Positions 16,653 through 25,632 of a stretch of DNA of 50,278 nucleotides are shown here, in pieces. Below the pieces are notes generated by a model. The model was not told the origin of the DNA. It did no database searches and saw nothing but the letters and a program-made list of their open reading frames with translations. The position numbers and the translations under genes were made by a program. The number at the start of each line of letters is the position of its first letter. Position 1 is the stretch's first letter. Origin of the DNA: Deltaproteobacteria bacterium (GTDB taxonomy: Bacteria > Desulfobacterota > Desulfobacteria > Desulfobacterales > SpSt-501); assembly GCA_016219005.1 (NCBI GenBank), contig JACRCN010000030.1, forward strand, positions 1 through 50,278, written 5' to 3'.

Positions 16653-18767
16653 TCAACACCACCTTCTCATCACGACGGCGAGCGCCGCCGCCGATGCCAG
16701 CGCGATCCAGGAACCGGTTGCGAGCACCACCCGCCAGAAAGGCCGATACTGGAGGCGGACCGTGTGGACCCCAGCCGGCACGCTCACGCTCATAAACGTC
16801 TGCATCGCTGGCAATACCTCCAAGAAGCGGTTGACCCCGGATTCGTCCCTGTAACGGCACTGCCACTCGGGACGGAAATATTCGCTGACGAATAGCGTCC
16901 GGGGGCTTTCGGCCGGCTCGAATTTCAATTTGATCCCCTTCCAGTCCCGCTGGACGCGCACGGCGCCCTCCTGCCTCAGGGTCGCGAATTCCGAGAAATC
17001 CCAATGCAGGATCCCCTGATGAGCCATCCCCGCGCACGTCGTCCGGGCAGGGGAGTTCGCTGCCTCCACGAGGAATACGGCGTCGGGCCAGGCCTCTTGA
17101 TTCTCAAACAAAAAAACCTCAGCGCCTTTTGCGAGGCTGAACTTTTCGATGCGGCGCAGCCCGTCGGGCAGTATCTCGCTTGCGGTCGCGAATAGATAAC
17201 GAATGTTCAGCACGTCCAGCATCGGTTTGTTGTTCAGCAACTCAGGTGTGGCCAACACCTGCCCGGTCATAAGCCAGCGGTTCGGGAAGACCTTGTGGTA
17301 ATCGATGCCTTTGAAATATCCGTTGACGATGCGGATGCCTTCCAGGCTGAGGGTGGCGTAATGCGTATTCGTCAGGTTCCGCAACATGAGTTTTTCCGCC
17401 TCCGGCGACAGAAAACAGCGGCCCGCCTGCTGAGCCGAGCGCAGTTTGACGGACTCGATAAACGGCTTGGTAGTGATGGCATTCCGGAGAACATGGGCGG
17501 GTTCCCCGCGGTAGAACCGGATGGCTCCTGAGACATTTTTCCAGAGATAGGGAGCTGCTCCGGCGGCCATTAGCGATGCCTGCAGCATGCCGATGGCGAT
17601 CCAGAGCGGCCGCAACCGGGGCCGGTTCAGGTTCAATTCCGTCAACCCCATGCCGGCCAGCAGGATCCCGAACAGGATGAAACAATCGCGCGAGGAGTAG
17701 TTGGCCGAAATGAAGGGAAAGTACTCGATCGGCAGGAAATAAATTGCGAAGCAGCCGAGGAATCCTGCCGCAAGGAGCCGCTTGGCCGGATGGCGGACCT
17801 GCGGCCAGACCATTCCGAGGCCAGCGAGAAGCAGGAAGCATCCGCCGAAGGCCATCCCACGGTAGTAGGGCTGTTCGCCGGTGAATGGGTTGCTCAAAGG
17901 CCACATCAGCAGGGCCCACCAGTCCATGGGTAGGTATTGGGACACGCGGGGGTCCGTCGCCGGGAAACGCCACGACTCGACCGCCAGGTCGTACACCCGG
18001 GATGCGACGATCGGGACGATCACGCCCACGGCGGCGAGCAGCGGCTTGATTTTTTTCACCAGCAGCGCGGGGTTGCCGAGCAGGAAAAAAGCAATCCCGA
18101 TCAGCGCATACCCGGCCACCGAAGCATGGGCGTTGAGGAAAAGCCAGCCGTAAAGCAGACCGAATACGACTGCCCAACGGTAGGACTGCGCCTTCTCCCG
18201 CGACCGTGCGAATTTCTCCGCGATCAGCACCAGCAGCGGCAGCATGCTCCAGACCGTCATGCACGTGATCCAAAAATCGACAAACAGGTAGCTCAGCGCC
18301 GTCGGCGAGAGACAGTAGGTCACCAGGCACAACCATCGGACCTCGCGCGTTATACCCAACGCGCGGCACAGGAGCCAAAGGGACAGGACGGCAGTCAGAA
18401 TGTGCGCGAAATAAGTGATCCAAATGGCATGCGTGACCGGCAGCAGCATGGCAAGAATCAGAAACGGATGATAGATCAGGTTCTGGCAGAAGGGGTGGGG
18501 CATGCCGAACCCGCTGAAGAAGGTCCAGAAGGGGTAAGCGCCTTCCTGAAGCGCCCGTGCATGCAGGACCGTGGACAGCACGGCCACGAAATAATCTTCT
18601 TCGTCGGGCGACAGCGACAGCGCAAAGGGCAGGAACACGATGGCCGCCAGCAGGGAGACGGACAACACGTCGCGGATCGGCAGGCCGAGGAATGGGAAGG
18701 CGGTCCGCGTCGGCAACGCTGTTTCGGTGCCCGTATGGGCCATCGGTCCGTGCATCTCTTCCGGCAT
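16653..18767 (-). CDS. YfhO-like polytopic membrane protein
   Basis: About 704 residues if started at the ATG of MPEEMHG; GTG six codons earlier and an ATG after GGAAGAG are alternatives. There are some dozen TM segments over residues 35-420, then a soluble domain (about 420-685) and a last TM helix (ASAAALAVVM). The early loop YPFWTFFSGFGMPHPF and the late beta-rich part FVSEYFRPEWQCRY resemble YfhO-type membrane proteins, which act in glycosylation of envelope polymers. It is the last gene of the six-gene glycoconjugate operon, 42-60 nt after the FkbM gene. The role is likely transfer of a lipid-linked sugar outside the membrane, by family analogy only. Confidence 0.68.
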   Translation of the reverse strand: MPEEMHGPMAHTGTETALPTRTAFPFLGLPIRDVLSVSLLAAIVFLPFALSLSPDEEDYFVAVLSTVLHARALQEGAYPFWTFFSGFGMPHPFCQNLIYHPFLILAMLLPVTHAIWITYFAHILTAVLSLWLLCRALGITREVRWLCLVTYCLSPTALSYLFVDFWITCMTVWSMLPLLVLIAEKFARSREKAQSYRWAVVFGLLYGWLFLNAHASVAGYALIGIAFFLLGNPALLVKKIKPLLAAVGVIVPIVASRVYDLAVESWRFPATDPRVSQYLPMDWWALLMWPLSNPFTGEQPYYRGMAFGGCFLLLAGLGMVWPQVRHPAKRLLAAGFLGCFAIYFLPIEYFPFISANYSSRDCFILFGILLAGMGLTELNLNRPRLRPLWIAIGMLQASLMAAGAAPYLWKNVSGAIRFYRGEPAHVLRNAITTKPFIESVKLRSAQQAGRCFLSPEAEKLMLRNLTNTHYATLSLEGIRIVNGYFKGIDYHKVFPNRWLMTGQVLATPELLNNKPMLDVLNIRYLFATASEILPDGLRRIEKFSLAKGAEVFLFENQEAWPDAVFLVEAANSPARTTCAGMAHQGILHWDFSEFATLRQEGAVRVQRDWKGIKLKFEPAESPRTLFVSEYFRPEWQCRYRDESGVNRFLEVLPAMQTFMSVSVPAGVHTVRLQYRPFWRVVLATGSWIALASAAALAVVMRRWC

Positions 18768-18827
18768 CGTCAGACTGCGAACCACGGCAACCGGGTCTTC
18801 GGGGCAATGGCGGTCGCGCGGCGGGCC

Positions 18828-19688
18828 TCAGCGGGCAAATATGGTGACATACTGTTTCCTGCGAACGAAGCGGTCAAAAGCCGGCTCAAGCGCAACGGGC
18901 ATGAGGGTACTCCTCGATTCATCCAGCCAGTGCAGGCGATAGCCCCTGCGGCTCAACTGGAAAAGAACATCCGTGACTTTCGAGCCGGCGCCCTGCAGGC
19001 CGTGCGGCCAGCATTCCATTAGGATTATGGGCCGCGGGCTTTGAGACAGGATGCGCGGCATGCCCTTGAGAGCAAGACCTTCCGCACCTTGGATATCCAT
19101 CTTGATAAGATCGATGCGCCGATTTGAGCTGAAGTAGTCGTCCAGCGCTACGAAATCAACCGGCACGGCTGGACGCGGGCCCTCGCGGGGCTGATATACG
19201 CGATGATCGCCGCTGTGCGCGGACGAGAGATATAAAAACTGCTGCCCGGTTTTTGCTCCCACGGCCGCCCTCACCGGTGTGATATTCCCGCGGCGGTTGG
19301 CTTTGATGTTTTTTAACAACATCGCAAAATTGTCCGGAGCGGGTTCGAAAGCCCATACATGACCACGTCCTGCCGCGAAGCTCGAGAGCAACAGCGAAAA
19401 ATAACCGATGTTGGCGCCAATATCCAACGCGGCAGATCCAGGCTGGCAATACTGCCGTAAAAGTCGAATCTTGTAACTTTCCTTGAAATCGAACCGCCAA
19501 GACCACAGCGCCAAATAGCGGTCGAAGCTGTGGGCCGACATTCTGAATCCGGAAACCGTCATCGGAGGCGCGCTGCCGCGGAAAAAGGTCCTGTTTAAAA
19601 GGGACAGGACTTTTTCGGTATAGCGGTGATAGAAGCCCGGGTCGGTGATCCTGCTGTAAATGCTGCCGAGAAATTTGCCTTCGCTCAC
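18828..19688 (-). CDS. FkbM-family methyltransferase
   Basis: A 286-residue protein starting at GTG four nt after the preceding stop. The SAM site is ALDIGANIGYFSLLL, followed by AFEPAPDNF and the FkbM-characteristic LIKMDIQGAEGLALKG and ILMECWP. FkbM enzymes O-methylate sugars or polyketides; in a polysaccharide operon a sugar hydroxyl is the natural target. An N-terminal extension of about 80 residues has no recognised domain. Confidence 0.87.
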   Translation of the reverse strand: MSEGKFLGSIYSRITDPGFYHRYTEKVLSLLNRTFFRGSAPPMTVSGFRMSAHSFDRYLALWSWRFDFKESYKIRLLRQYCQPGSAALDIGANIGYFSLLLSSFAAGRGHVWAFEPAPDNFAMLLKNIKANRRGNITPVRAAVGAKTGQQFLYLSSAHSGDHRVYQPREGPRPAVPVDFVALDDYFSSNRRIDLIKMDIQGAEGLALKGMPRILSQSPRPIILMECWPHGLQGAGSKVTDVLFQLSRRGYRLHWLDESRSTLMPVALEPAFDRFVRRKQYVTIFAR

Positions 19689-19692
19689 GCGA

Positions 19693-20655
19693 TCACCCAG
19701 TTTTCCGAGCGATTATTTTCTGGTTGGAGGTGGTGGCCCCGCCCAGCAGGGCCAGCAGGTCGACGGCGCTGAACAGCCCCAGGCAGATGGGGTTCCGATC
19801 GGAGAAAAACCGGGCGCGGGCGGAAGGAGCGCGCGAGGGCGCAAAACGCGCATGCAGGCTGAAGGTCCATATAATGGGGGCCAGCAGGTTCTTTTTAAGA
19901 ACAATTTCAAACCCGCATCCCTGCAACAGCCGTCCCAGACTCTCGGCGCTGAACAAGTTCAGGTGGCGGGGGAAGTAATACCCGCCCCAGATGCCCTGCG
20001 CGAAAAAGCGCCGATCGTAGCCCGCCAAATTGGGAGTTTCGATGCTAAGGCAACCGTCGGATTTCATCGCCACACGAAGCTTTTTCAGAACCCAGACGGG
20101 CTCCCACAGATGCTCCAGCAGCTGGTTCATGATGATCAGGTCATAACGGCCTGCTTCGAGCTCCGCCGCCTCGATGGACCCCTGCCTGAGCCGAATCCCT
20201 TTGGATCGGCACGCCTTGCGGGCTGTGGCCGACAGGTTCAAGTCTATGCCAGCGAAGGTCGACCTCGGAAAGCGCGCCTGCAGGCCCAGCAGGAGAGAGC
20301 AGTCCCCGCAACCAACCTCGAAAACGTCACATCCCTGATCGAGCCGGTCAGTGAAAAAAGCAAGGCGATTGGCGGTGATCCGTTGCTTGATCTCGGCGAG
20401 CCACCACCGGGTGTGCCGGCCTTCCAGTGTGTAATAATTCTGCGGGTAGATCCGCACGGCCTCCGAGGGCCTGGGCCTCGGCTTCAAAAAAAAGTGCCCG
20501 CACCGTCGGCATTCGACGAAACAAAAATGCTGGTCGCTGACTCCGTACTCGTAATCGTAGCCGGATGCCGCCGGGCGGGTTTCACCGGGGCCGCAAAACA
20601 AGCAAGCTGTCTCCTCCAGCTCAATCGGCGATCTATCGGTCTCGGTCATGCTCAT
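19693..20655 (-). CDS. SAM methyltransferase with N-terminal zinc knuckle
   Basis: A 320-residue protein from the ATG at 20655 (a second ATG lies two codons later). Two CXXC pairs, ACLFCG and CRRCGHFF, form a zinc-ribbon-like start. The Rossmann methyltransferase core follows: VFEVGCGDCSLLL, AGIDLNLSAT, and YDLIIMNQLLEHLWEP. Its start overlaps the end of the radical SAM gene by 23 nt, indicating translational coupling. Enzymes of this layout modify sugar nucleotides or cell-surface sugars; the exact substrate is unknown. Confidence 0.85.
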   Translation of the reverse strand: MSMTETDRSPIELEETACLFCGPGETRPAASGYDYEYGVSDQHFCFVECRRCGHFFLKPRPRPSEAVRIYPQNYYTLEGRHTRWWLAEIKQRITANRLAFFTDRLDQGCDVFEVGCGDCSLLLGLQARFPRSTFAGIDLNLSATARKACRSKGIRLRQGSIEAAELEAGRYDLIIMNQLLEHLWEPVWVLKKLRVAMKSDGCLSIETPNLAGYDRRFFAQGIWGGYYFPRHLNLFSAESLGRLLQGCGFEIVLKKNLLAPIIWTFSLHARFAPSRAPSARARFFSDRNPICLGLFSAVDLLALLGGATTSNQKIIARKTG

Positions 20656-21733
20656 CACCCGCCGGGAAGAGGTGCCGATAGGATACCGGGAATGCGGTGA
20701 AGCGCCCGTCGTGCAGCGGTTTAAGGGCCTGGCGATGAAACTCGCGGCTTTCACCGGCAATGCACAGGTCCTGGTACGCGGAGAAAAAGGGGACGTTCTG
20801 CATGCACGCAACGATGTCGACGAGCGCCGTGTCACGCACGTTTCCAAAGGCGATGTGAATGAAGGGGCAGGGGATCACATCGCCATAGGCGGTGATATAG
20901 ATCTTTTCCATGCCGGCCGGACAGCCGATCCGGTTGCGTCCGGGTTCGTGGTCCGTGGAAGTCATGGGGTAGCGACTCATGAGCTGCCGGAGGTAGACCC
21001 GGTCGTCCCCGCGCAGCAGGTATTGTTCGCTGTCCTTCCAACGGCCGCTGGGAGTGGCGATGTTGAAAAGAAAAATCGCCCCCATGGCGTTCACCCGCTC
21101 GATCAGGGTCCGAAGGCTTTCCGTTCGAAGGTTCTGGTGGGTGACAACGCCGCCGACCAGGACCTGCATCCCAGCAGCCCTGGCATGCCGCAGGCCCTCG
21201 AGGGTTTTGGCGTAGGCACCCTTCATCCCGCGGAATCCGTCGTGCTCGCTTATGTCGCTGCTGTCGATGCTGGTGGTGATGCAGTTGACTCCCAGGCGGG
21301 CGAGGCGGCGAGCCCGCCTCGCCGTCAGCAGGACCGCGTTGGACTGCACGGAAATGAAATGGTCCCGCGGTCGCAGGACGGGGATCAACTCCTCGAGCAT
21401 ATCGCTGAGCAGCGGCTCTCCGCCGGTGATGTTCCACGAGAGAACGTCGAGGTGTTCATCGGCCTGTGCCACGATCGAGCGGTAATCGTCGAGGCCAAGG
21501 ACTGCGGCCTGCTTGGCCAGCGGCGCGGCGGAGCAATGCTGGCAAAATTGGTTGCAGCGATAGGTAATGGCCAGGTCGATGATCCGGAAGCCCTTCCCGA
21601 TGCCTAACAAGGACGCGAGCCGGCTCTTCATGTGCCGGGCAACCAGGCGCGGGCGGAAGGGGAAAAGTGTGTAACGCATGAAATGCGCTTTACGGATCAA
21701 ATCGGATATGAGCGTGTCGCGTTTGGAAGTCAT
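20633..21733 (-). CDS. Radical SAM protein of the glycoconjugate operon
   Basis: A 366-residue enzyme using the ATG of MTSKRDT. Cys60, Cys64 and Cys67 (CNQFCQHC) form the CX3CX2C motif that binds the [4Fe-4S] cluster and SAM. NITGGEPLL is the SAM-contacting GGE segment. The second half has CPAGMEKIYITAYGDVIPCPF and a later DLCIAGES Cys, resembling a reduced SPASM-type auxiliary cluster region. The overall look is of MoaA/SPASM proteins, several of which occur in lipid or sugar modification clusters. Its place between two methyltransferases suggests it modifies a sugar, lipid carrier or small peptide. The reaction is unknown. Confidence 0.85.
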   Translation of the reverse strand: MTSKRDTLISDLIRKAHFMRYTLFPFRPRLVARHMKSRLASLLGIGKGFRIIDLAITYRCNQFCQHCSAAPLAKQAAVLGLDDYRSIVAQADEHLDVLSWNITGGEPLLSDMLEELIPVLRPRDHFISVQSNAVLLTARRARRLARLGVNCITTSIDSSDISEHDGFRGMKGAYAKTLEGLRHARAAGMQVLVGGVVTHQNLRTESLRTLIERVNAMGAIFLFNIATPSGRWKDSEQYLLRGDDRVYLRQLMSRYPMTSTDHEPGRNRIGCPAGMEKIYITAYGDVIPCPFIHIAFGNVRDTALVDIVACMQNVPFFSAYQDLCIAGESREFHRQALKPLHDGRFTAFPVSYRHLFPAGDEHDRDR

Positions 21734-21766
21734 AACCGCATGTCTATCATTCGGAAACAAGGATGC

Positions 21767-22510
21767 CTATGCCGGACGCGTGGCGCGGATCAAAAGGGAC
21801 CCCGCGAACTCGCGCAGAACCGGAGTTTTTTCCAACAAGTTCCCCAAGGTCAAGGCACCCGTTATTCCGCGCGTGGGAACCGAGGGATGCAGCCAGTCAA
21901 ACGCCTGTGTGCGCACATCGGCAAACCCGATGGCCCCGAGCAGGCGCGCCAGCCGGTGGCGGTAAAAGGCACCTTCGTCGGGCGAGATATACCAGAACAT
22001 GGGAAGGAAGCGTAGCTTGAGCTGCATATAGACCTGAGGATTGAGGAGGTTCGGTTCGGCAAAAGCCATCCTGCCGCCTGGTTTGAGCAAACGATATATT
22101 TTGCGTACGGCCGGTTCCACGTCCAGATGGTGCAAAACGGAGGAGCCGATGATCGCATCAAATCCCTCACCGGTGCTGCAGTCTTCAAAACGGGCGTTGA
22201 CGAAGGTGACCTGCCCGGATGGCAACTCCCGTTCGCGGGCGATGGTCAGAAGATCCGGCGACAGATCGACCGCGGTGATCTCGGCCCCGCTGGCTGCAAA
22301 CATTTCGGTGAACATCCCCGTGCCACAGCCGATTTCCAAGACCCGAACTCCGGGACTCAGAGCTGCCGCTGCAGCGATCAGGCCAGCCCTGCGCCTGGCG
22401 CGGCTTTTGCCAGCCGCCGTCCCCCAGCCCCACACGCGTTCGACTTCCTGGCTGCTCAGTTTCCTCCCGTGGGCGATTTCTCTTTCGGCGCGCGATGATA
22501 GCCGGTTCAT
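21767..22510 (-). CDS. Class I SAM methyltransferase (UbiE/Methyltransf_11 type)
   Basis: A 247-residue protein from the ATG of MNRLSSRA; a TTG ten codons upstream would overlap the preceding gene by 8 nt and is also possible. Motif I is VLEIGCGTGMFTEMF, motif II AVDLSPDLL, then AIIGSSVLHHLD and LLKPGGRMAFAEPN. The region after motif IV (MFWYISPDEGAFYRHRL) is typical of sugar or lipid methyltransferases. It is the second gene of the operon. Confidence 0.84.
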   Translation of the reverse strand: MNRLSSRAEREIAHGRKLSSQEVERVWGWGTAAGKSRARRRAGLIAAAAALSPGVRVLEIGCGTGMFTEMFAASGAEITAVDLSPDLLTIARERELPSGQVTFVNARFEDCSTGEGFDAIIGSSVLHHLDVEPAVRKIYRLLKPGGRMAFAEPNLLNPQVYMQLKLRFLPMFWYISPDEGAFYRHRLARLLGAIGFADVRTQAFDWLHPSVPTRGITGALTLGNLLEKTPVLREFAGSLLIRATRPA

Positions 22511-22532
22511 TAGCGACAAGACCCTTATGCGT

Positions 22533-23981
22533 TTAGACAAATTTGATGCGTTTGGCGGCGAAGCACATCATCCTCAGCAGAAGCAACCCGTGCCGCCATC
22601 GGCTTATGCTGGTGGTGCCGTATTTGCGCTCACCGTAGCGGACGGGAATGTCGATTATTTTCAGACCGAGCCGGGCGGCGCCGAAGAGCAGGTCAAAATC
22701 ACCGAAGGGATCAAAGTCGCCGAAGAACGCTCGGTTGTCGACAATTTTTTCATAGTCTTCTTTCCAAATCACCTTGGTGCCGCATAGGGTGTCCTTGACC
22801 GGTTGTCCGAGGAGCCACGTAAAGGTCAGGCTGAAGAATTTGTTGCCGATCAGATTTGCGAAACGCATGGCTTCTTTTTCCATCGGGTAGACGAAGCGCA
22901 CCCCGTTCACTAATTCGGCTTTTCCCGATACCGCAGCTTCGTAAAACCGCACCAGCTGCTCCGGATCGACCGTCACGTCGGCGTCCAGGATCATCAGCAG
23001 ATCCCCCTCAGCATGGGCGAAGCCGAGGCGCACGGCATCCGCCTTTCCGATCCCGCCCTGCCGGAACAGTCGACTCTTCCGATCGGGATGCGAGGTCATC
23101 TCCACCTGGATGGCGGCGTACGTGTCATCCGTGGAATGCCCCTCGACGAAGACGAGCTCCGTTTCCCGACCCATGGTCGGGGTACGTTCGAAAATCTCCC
23201 GAATGTTGCCGGCCTCGTTACGGGCCGGAACGACCACGGATACCCGCGGGGGTGCATAAACTCCCACCGGGATGGGACGGGCAATGATGAAGTTGGTGAG
23301 GGCCAGCCGATAAAACGGCCAGAGCTTGACCAGCACGCGATTGACAATGGTGTCGATCCCCGGGGTGCGGATTGGCCACAGGATTTCATTCCACCGGCGC
23401 ATGACTTCGAATCCGGATAGGCACAACAAATCCGAAATATCTTCACCCGTCAGCCAGTTTTGCTCCAGCATGGGTTTGGAGAACTGCAGCCATGCGGCCG
23501 CTTGCAGCGGTAACTCCCAGAGCTTGCTGTACCAATTGATGTATAGGCGCGTTTTCGGATGAGAGACGCGTGCGGCTGCTTCAAAAGTGGTTTGGACATC
23601 CCAGAGGTCGTTCACGAGGTCCGACATGATGATTGCATCGAATGGGCCATCGAGATCCTTTAGATCGTGAGCATCCGCATCGACAAAACGTAAATGCGGG
23701 TGCCGCACCCGCGCCTGTCGCAGCATCTCGGCGCAGAAATCCACCCCTACGCCTTCTACCGGCGCCAGCGCGCTGAGCAAGTCTCCCGGCCCGCAGCCGA
23801 CCTCCAGAATCCGCTGGTTGGGCGCAATATGGAATCGCAAGACTTCACACGTCCGATGATGATAGTATCGGCCCAGGCTGCGCCGGGATTCCAGTTCCTT
23901 CGCAAGACGTGTCCAGTGCTGAATGCGCTTGTTCTGGTAGGTTCTGCGTTGGCTGTCGTCTTTGGTTATCGAGGCATTCAT
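22533..23981 (-). CDS. Methyltransferase-GT2 glycosyltransferase fusion
   Basis: One 482-residue chain with two enzymes. Residues 1-240 are a class I methyltransferase (ILEVGCGPGDLL, GVDFCAEML, FDAIIMSDLVNDLWD). From about residue 250 follows a family-2 glycosyltransferase of the dolichyl-phosphate mannose synthase kind: VSVVVPARNEAGNI, VEGHSTDDT, the metal-binding LMILDADVTVDPE and, near the end, YGERKYGTTSISRW. There is no C-terminal TM domain. It is the first gene of the glycoconjugate operon, and the fusion implies that sugar transfer and methylation act on the same lipid-linked intermediate. The start was chosen for the domain edge; an earlier in-frame ATG has no support. Confidence 0.86.
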   Translation of the reverse strand: MNASITKDDSQRRTYQNKRIQHWTRLAKELESRRSLGRYYHHRTCEVLRFHIAPNQRILEVGCGPGDLLSALAPVEGVGVDFCAEMLRQARVRHPHLRFVDADAHDLKDLDGPFDAIIMSDLVNDLWDVQTTFEAAARVSHPKTRLYINWYSKLWELPLQAAAWLQFSKPMLEQNWLTGEDISDLLCLSGFEVMRRWNEILWPIRTPGIDTIVNRVLVKLWPFYRLALTNFIIARPIPVGVYAPPRVSVVVPARNEAGNIREIFERTPTMGRETELVFVEGHSTDDTYAAIQVEMTSHPDRKSRLFRQGGIGKADAVRLGFAHAEGDLLMILDADVTVDPEQLVRFYEAAVSGKAELVNGVRFVYPMEKEAMRFANLIGNKFFSLTFTWLLGQPVKDTLCGTKVIWKEDYEKIVDNRAFFGDFDPFGDFDLLFGAARLGLKIIDIPVRYGERKYGTTSISRWRHGLLLLRMMCFAAKRIKFV

Positions 23982-24539
23982 CCTGGTGCGAAGTCCGTTT
24001 TCTTTGCCGGGGCGGGGTCTCGAGAATGGAATGGCGAAAAAAGAGATGACCGCATGAGGTTTTGGACAACCCAACGCTTCAACCTCTGTAAGTTGATAGG
24101 GAATTTTGGAATGAGTGTCAAGATATTTGCCATTTCCCGTTCTGAAACCTTTCCCAAGCCAGTGTTAGGGATGAGGGTCGGTGAGACCTGCCGCAGCTTG
24201 GGGGCGTAGGGCAACGTCATCATCGCAAGCGCGGTGAATAGCAAGAGCAAGATATGGAGTCAGGTCCGGTGGATCTATCATTCCGGCTTCATGGCCAAAA
24301 TTGGCGATTAGAAGCTGTTTGAACACCCCGTCTAACGCCGGATCGCCGGTTTCATCTGCAGCGTGGAATGCTCATTTATACCAAACCGAAGGTGCATGGA
24401 CGCACTGCGTTCGGGTATTTGGGCCTTTGGTGGTCTGGCCAAACGCGGCACACCCGAATACCCAAATACCCTTTCCGCTTTGAGCTTATTCGCTGCCCCC
24501 ACCCGATCACGCGCAACGCGGCCAAAATGCGCCCGCCCT
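23982..24539. other. Intergenic region upstream of the glycoconjugate operon
   Basis: About 560 bp. No gene is convincing. The operon promoter should lie near the left end. A long inverted repeat occupies 24413-24471, just beyond the tag gene. Confidence 0.45.
24413..24471 (-). repeat. 11-bp inverted repeat with nested inner repeat downstream of tag
   Basis: GGGTATTTGGG (24413-24423) pairs perfectly with CCCAAATACCC (24461-24471). Inside the 37-nt loop TTTGG and CCAAA can pair again. On the minus strand the second arm reads as tandem GGGTATT units followed by CGGGT. It lies about 70 nt past the stop of tag. There is no T-run, so it is either a structured 3' element or a small intergenic repeat. 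Confidence 0.5.
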
Positions 24540-25115
24540 TCAGCCGCTCCACTTCGTGACCTCAGCATGCCTGAAGCAGTCGACGGTGTGGTCGTTCACC
24601 ATGCCGACGGCCTGCATGAAGGCATAGCCAATGGTCGGACCGAAAAATGTGCATCCGCGCCGGATCAGGTCTTTGCTGAGGGCTTGGGATTCGGGCGTTT
24701 CTGCCGGCACCGCGCGGACGGTTTTCCAGCGGTTGATCCTGGGCCTCCCGGCCACGAAGCGCCAGAGATAGGCGTCGAGACTTTCGAACTCATCCTGGAT
24801 TTCCAGGATCACCCGGGCGTTGCGCACCGCAGCCTCTATCTTGCGCCGGTTGCGGACGATATTAGGATTTCCAAGCAACTGCTCGATCCGGGCCGCATCG
24901 TACACGGCGACCCGCTGCGGGTCGAAGCCGTCGAACGCCTGACGGTAATTCTCGCGTTTCCTCAGGATGGTGATCCAGCTCAAGCCGGCCTGGGCGCTTT
25001 CCAGGACGAGAAACTCGAACAGCCGGCGATCGTCGTGCAGCGGAACACCCCACTCGGTATCATGGTAGCGGACAACCAGCGGGTCGGTTCCGGCCCAGGT
25101 GCAGCGGATGTGCAT
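24540..25115 (-). CDS. tag: DNA-3-methyladenine glycosylase I
   Basis: A 191-residue protein collinear with E. coli Tag. It has RCTWAGTDPLVVRYHDTEWG at the N-terminus (the YHDTEWGVP signature with its conserved Glu), FEFLVLESAQAGLSWITIL and the zinc-binding tail region GCTFFGPTIGYAFMQAVGM with DHTVDCFRH. Tag removes 3-methyladenine from DNA in base excision repair. It lies 40 nt after the PilZ gene and may share its transcript. Confidence 0.95.
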   Translation of the reverse strand: MHIRCTWAGTDPLVVRYHDTEWGVPLHDDRRLFEFLVLESAQAGLSWITILRKRENYRQAFDGFDPQRVAVYDAARIEQLLGNPNIVRNRRKIEAAVRNARVILEIQDEFESLDAYLWRFVAGRPRINRWKTVRAVPAETPESQALSKDLIRRGCTFFGPTIGYAFMQAVGMVNDHTVDCFRHAEVTKWSG

Positions 25116-25155
25116 ATGTCAGATCCTTGTGCGGTCTCGGCGGGTTTTTCGGTTT

Positions 25156-25632
25156 TCAGGATCGCAGGTAAAAGCCCAGGGCCTTGTCGAGGGTTTCAGT
25201 GGCGGCGAACTCGGTGCCAACAAAATTGTCGCCGATGTTGCGAACGACGACTTTCTTCTGAATCAGGCTGCGCTGGGCGTCATCGAGGCGAAACTCGATT
25301 TTCAGCAGGTCGCCGGGGGCGATGGTGCTGCTGGCGGCGAGCACGAGCTTCATCCCGTTGGTTGACAGGTCCTTCACCGTCATCGTGCCCTTGCCCCGGG
25401 GCTGGCCGTTCACATAATGGACATAGGTTCCGGGCAGATGGGCTCCTTTGCGATAGCGTTTGCGCACTTCGAGAACGGCGGAGGCGACATGGCCGCAGGG
25501 GCAGGTCAGCTTGAAGCGCAGCGGCGGCTTGAACTCCCCGAAGGTCGAGACATCCAGGGTCTTGGAGCGCTGGCATTGGGGACAACGGAAAACGGCCGTG
25601 TTGTTGCTGGTGATATAGACGGTTTCAGCCAT
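25156..25632 (-). CDS. PilZ-domain protein with N-terminal zinc ribbon
   Basis: A 158-residue protein. Residues 17-48 carry CPQC and CPCG, a four-Cys zinc-ribbon pattern. Residues 58-155 form a PilZ domain: the basic RKRYRKGAHLPG stretch and the VKDLSTNGMKL motif (D/N-X-S-X-X-G) are the c-di-GMP contacts in this family. The first motif is imperfect (RYRKG rather than RXXXR), so ligand binding is likely but not certain. It is divergent from clpS. Confidence 0.83.
   Translation of the reverse strand: MAETVYITSNNTAVFRCPQCQRSKTLDVSTFGEFKPPLRFKLTCPCGHVASAVLEVRKRYRKGAHLPGTYVHYVNGQPRGKGTMTVKDLSTNGMKLVLAASSTIAPGDLLKIEFRLDDAQRSLIQKKVVVRNIGDNFVGTEFAATETLDKALGFYLRS

Noticed and set aside
17937-19022. 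Plus-strand frame of 361 codons rich in Gln, Arg and Gly
   Set aside because: Antisense to the YfhO-like and FkbM genes, which have clear motifs.
23978-24250. Minus-strand frame of 90 codons with a hydrophobic start
   Set aside because: Overlaps the start of the methyltransferase-GT2 gene in another frame and has no ribosome site.
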